Assembly (NCBI GenBank): GCA_958352145.1
Contig: CATWNM010000031.1
Span: forward strand, 1-25,379
From: an uncultured Eubacteriales bacterium
Lineage (GTDB): Bacteria > Bacillota > Clostridia > Oscillospirales > CAG-272
Direction: 5' to 3'
DNA length: 25,379 nucleotides
This document shows, piece after piece, positions 23,447-25,379 of the stretch. The notes beneath the pieces were generated by a model. That model did not search any database. It was not told where the DNA came from and worked only from the letters and a program-made list of their open reading frames with translations. The translations under genes and the position numbers were made by a program. Position 1 is the first letter of the stretch, and the number at the start of each line of letters is the position of its first letter.

Positions 23447-24340
23447 TTAAGATAAATTTCCTTCTTTTTTCAACATATTTTCCGCATACGCGCGGATTTT
23501 CTCCAACCGATGATAAAGCCCCGGCTTGCTGACCGCAGGAACCATAATCTGTCCAAGCTGCAAAAGCGACATTTCGGGATGCAAAAGCCGCATGCGCGCC
23601 GTATACTCCAGTTCAGGCCCAAGTTCCGACACGCCGCCATGCTCCATCAAAAAACGAATCGCAGCGATCTGCTTTGCTGAAGCCGCGGTCGAACGCGCGA
23701 TATTGCTCGTGTCGCAATTGCTGCGGCGGTTGACCTCATTTTTCAGTTCATGACCGATTTTGGCGTTCATAAACGCAAAAGCCTGCCGGTTTGCACCGAT
23801 AAAAAACAGAAAATCCTCTATGCCCGCATTTTCTTTCATGTACAACGTTTCAACGCCCAGCCGGTACGAAGTTTTAAACGAAAAACCGCACGCGGCCATC
23901 TGCGCCGATACACTGCCAAGTTCCGGCCGCATGCGCGCCTTAAGTTCCAAATGATACTGCTTGTCCGGTGAATTCATCGTCCCGCCGCCGATAAAGAATC
24001 CCCGCGTTAAGGCGGCCGCGCATTCCGGACATTTTAAAAGTCCCGAAAAACCGGCTTGCTCCGCCTGTTGTAAGACAAGGCGAGCGGTATGCGACTCAAA
24101 AGACAAAAGCGCTGTCCCGGACCGCTTGCCTTTTTGCACGGCGCAGGTGCGGCCGAACTGCTCGGATATAAGCTTTGCAAAAACTTCCGCCTGCGCCGCG
24201 CTGCCCGCGTGCAAGACGATCGCATCGTCTTGCACCACAGAGCCAAGAAAAAGCGTTCCAACTATAAAGGCGCGGCGGCAGCAGGACTTCTTGATCTGAA
24301 CGCCAAGCGCTTCGGCTTTTACTTCTGCGCAAAAAGACAT
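23447..24340 (-). CDS. whiA: DNA-binding protein WhiA
   Basis: A 297-residue regulator of cell division and sporulation-related genes in Gram-positive bacteria. The N-terminal half is a degenerate LAGLIDADG homing-endonuclease fold, seen as RGFFIGGGTMNSPDKQYHLEL. The NCDTSNIARSTAASAKQI segment and the C-terminal helix-turn-helix (MSLLQLGQIMVPAVSKPGLYHRL) are characteristic. The ATG follows the murB TAA with no base between, and GGAG sits inside the murB end, so translation is coupled. In many Firmicutes rapZ and yvcK stand between murB and whiA; here they are absent. Confidence 0.96.
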   Translation of the reverse strand: MSFCAEVKAEALGVQIKKSCCRRAFIVGTLFLGSVVQDDAIVLHAGSAAQAEVFAKLISEQFGRTCAVQKGKRSGTALLSFESHTARLVLQQAEQAGFSGLLKCPECAAALTRGFFIGGGTMNSPDKQYHLELKARMRPELGSVSAQMAACGFSFKTSYRLGVETLYMKENAGIEDFLFFIGANRQAFAFMNAKIGHELKNEVNRRSNCDTSNIARSTAASAKQIAAIRFLMEHGGVSELGPELEYTARMRLLHPEMSLLQLGQIMVPAVSKPGLYHRLEKIRAYAENMLKKEGNLS

Positions 24341-25270
24341 TTATTTTTCTCCAATAAACCGAACTTCGCACTCCAAGCGAACACCGCTGCTTTTGAGTAC
24401 GCGCGTCTGCACAAGTTCAATCAGCCGAAGTACGTCATCCGCCGTCGCACCGCCGGTATTGACGATGAACCCCGCATGCTTCGGAGAAACCATCGCACCG
24501 CCGATTTTCGCGCCTTTGAGTCCGGCTTCCTCAATCAATTTTCCGGCATAATTTCCCTCTGGCCGCTTGAAAATGCTGCCTGCGCTCGGATATTCGAGAG
24601 GCTGTTTTTCACGGCGGCTTTGAAGATACCCGCGCATCCGATCCCGTATCTCCGCTTCATCCCCTCTTTGCAGTTGCAGAAGGGCGGATAGAATAATATA
24701 ATTCGTTTCCATAAATATACTCTTACGGTATCCGAAAGAATGCGCATCTTTACGCAAAGTCAAAAAATTTCCAGTATCAGGATCATAGCACTCGGTCTCC
24801 AAAACGATATCTGAAAACTGCCCGCCGTACGCGCCAGCGTTCATATAAATTGCGCCGCCCAGCGTTCCGGGAATGCCGTTGGCAAATTCCGCGCCCGAAA
24901 GCTGCGCGCACGCGGCGTTCGTCCCGATGCTTCCCAGCAAGACGCCGCAGCCGCCGCGAATTTGATCTTTGTCCACTTCTACACGGCGCATGTCGGTCGT
25001 CGCCAGCACCACCCCCCGATAGCCCTTATCGGAGGCCAGTGTGTTGCTGCCGTTGCCAAGTATCAAATACGGCGTCTCCGAACGACGCGCCTGATCCACG
25101 GCAAACGCAAACGCCTCCGCGTCTTTTGGATACACAACGGCGTCCGCATTCCCGCCGATTCGAAACGAGGTAAGGCGCCGCAGCGGAAAATCACGACGGA
25201 TAAAAAACTGCCGCGCGCAGGATTTTTCCGAAAATTCAAGAAGCGCGCTTTCAAAGGTTTCTATAGACAT
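24341..25270 (-). CDS. murB: UDP-N-acetylenolpyruvoylglucosamine reductase
   Basis: A 309-residue FAD-dependent reductase that makes UDP-N-acetylmuramate for peptidoglycan. The FAD-binding half has TSFRIGGNADAVVYP, LGNGSNTLASDKGYRG and GIPGTLGGAIYMNAGAYGG. The active-site serine is in YPSAGSIFKRP and the C-terminal glutamate in LECEVRF. The short GNYAGKLIEEAGLKG region suits the type II form found in Firmicutes. A GAGGCGG sequence lies about 11 bases before the ATG. It starts 27 bases after the preceding gene and is translationally joined to whiA. Confidence 0.97.
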   Translation of the reverse strand: MSIETFESALLEFSEKSCARQFFIRRDFPLRRLTSFRIGGNADAVVYPKDAEAFAFAVDQARRSETPYLILGNGSNTLASDKGYRGVVLATTDMRRVEVDKDQIRGGCGVLLGSIGTNAACAQLSGAEFANGIPGTLGGAIYMNAGAYGGQFSDIVLETECYDPDTGNFLTLRKDAHSFGYRKSIFMETNYIILSALLQLQRGDEAEIRDRMRGYLQSRREKQPLEYPSAGSIFKRPEGNYAGKLIEEAGLKGAKIGGAMVSPKHAGFIVNTGGATADDVLRLIELVQTRVLKSSGVRLECEVRFIGEK

Positions 25271-25297
25271 AAAGCATTATTCCGCCTCGGTCAAAAT

Positions 25298-25379
25298 TTA
25301 TAGTATAAAGCGATGGAAGGTTTTCTTTCCTTTTTTTACAACCACGCCGTCTCCGCAAAACGCGGCCTTTTCAACCGTT
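25298..25379 (-). CDS. C-terminal end of a gene, possibly tyrosyl-tRNA synthetase
   Basis: Only the last 26 codons are visible before a TAA at 25298-25300. They read in part CGDGVVVKKGKKTFHRFIL. A 'G..V..KGKK' ending of this type is common for the S4 RNA-binding domain at the C-terminus of tyrosyl-tRNA synthetase, but the fragment is short and other S4-domain proteins would also fit. It is on the same strand as murB, 27 bases upstream, so it may be the operon's preceding gene. Confidence 0.45.
   Translation of the reverse strand, partial: TVEKAAFCGDGVVVKKGKKTFHRFIL

Overview
The window looks like a chromosomal segment of a spore-forming member of the Clostridia (Firmicutes), probably an uncultured gut-type lineage. 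The evidence is the rplU-prp-rpmA cluster in which L27 carries the Firmicutes-type cleavable N-terminal extension, two small CotF-like spore coat proteins, WhiA, a BofC-like domain, an HPr-type protein, an L-box lysine riboswitch, and frequent AGGAGG-type ribosome binding sites with GTG starts. I see no insertion sequence, phage gene, CRISPR array, tRNA or rRNA. Nearly all genes lie on the minus strand; only an AraC regulator, the two coat genes and one small membrane protein lie on the plus strand.

Layout. (1) 1-5138: a carbohydrate-type accessory locus. A minus-strand operon holds a putative TIM-barrel glycosidase (DUF6259-like), a sugar-type solute-binding lipoprotein and a truncated lipoprotein with a possible ADP-ribosylglycohydrolase signature. 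It diverges from an AraC regulator across an intergenic region with two promoters and a 17-bp palindrome. (2) 5213-7265: galE and a sugar-phosphate nucleotidyltransferase behind one strong promoter. (3) 7347-8509: rplU-prp-rpmA with its promoter and terminator. (4) 8527-11306: a complete polar amino acid ABC transporter (binding protein, permease, ATPase) whose leader holds a full lysine riboswitch followed by an intrinsic terminator, so it is very probably a lysine importer. (5) 11335-12956: a nucleoside hydrolase diverging from two small spore coat genes with tandem terminators. (6) 12970-16407: purB, purA and a YjjG-type nucleotidase. (7) 16513-19490: an HPr-like protein without the catalytic histidine, and a class A penicillin-binding protein. 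(8) 19595-25379: a small membrane protein with a BofC-like domain, convergent with dnaE, then whiA, murB and the tail of a probable tyrosyl-tRNA synthetase.

How the genes work together. The purine block makes AMP from IMP (PurA, PurB) and may clean up nucleotides (YjjG type), with a nucleoside hydrolase nearby. The murB-whiA-dnaE run and the PBP link cell wall, division or sporulation control and replication. The lysine transporter is controlled by its own ligand through transcription attenuation. The left-hand locus is the only clearly accessory part: its substrate is unknown and its permeases are outside the window. I found no convincing new defence or mobile system; the clearest extra layer of information is in the non-coding leaders and operators.
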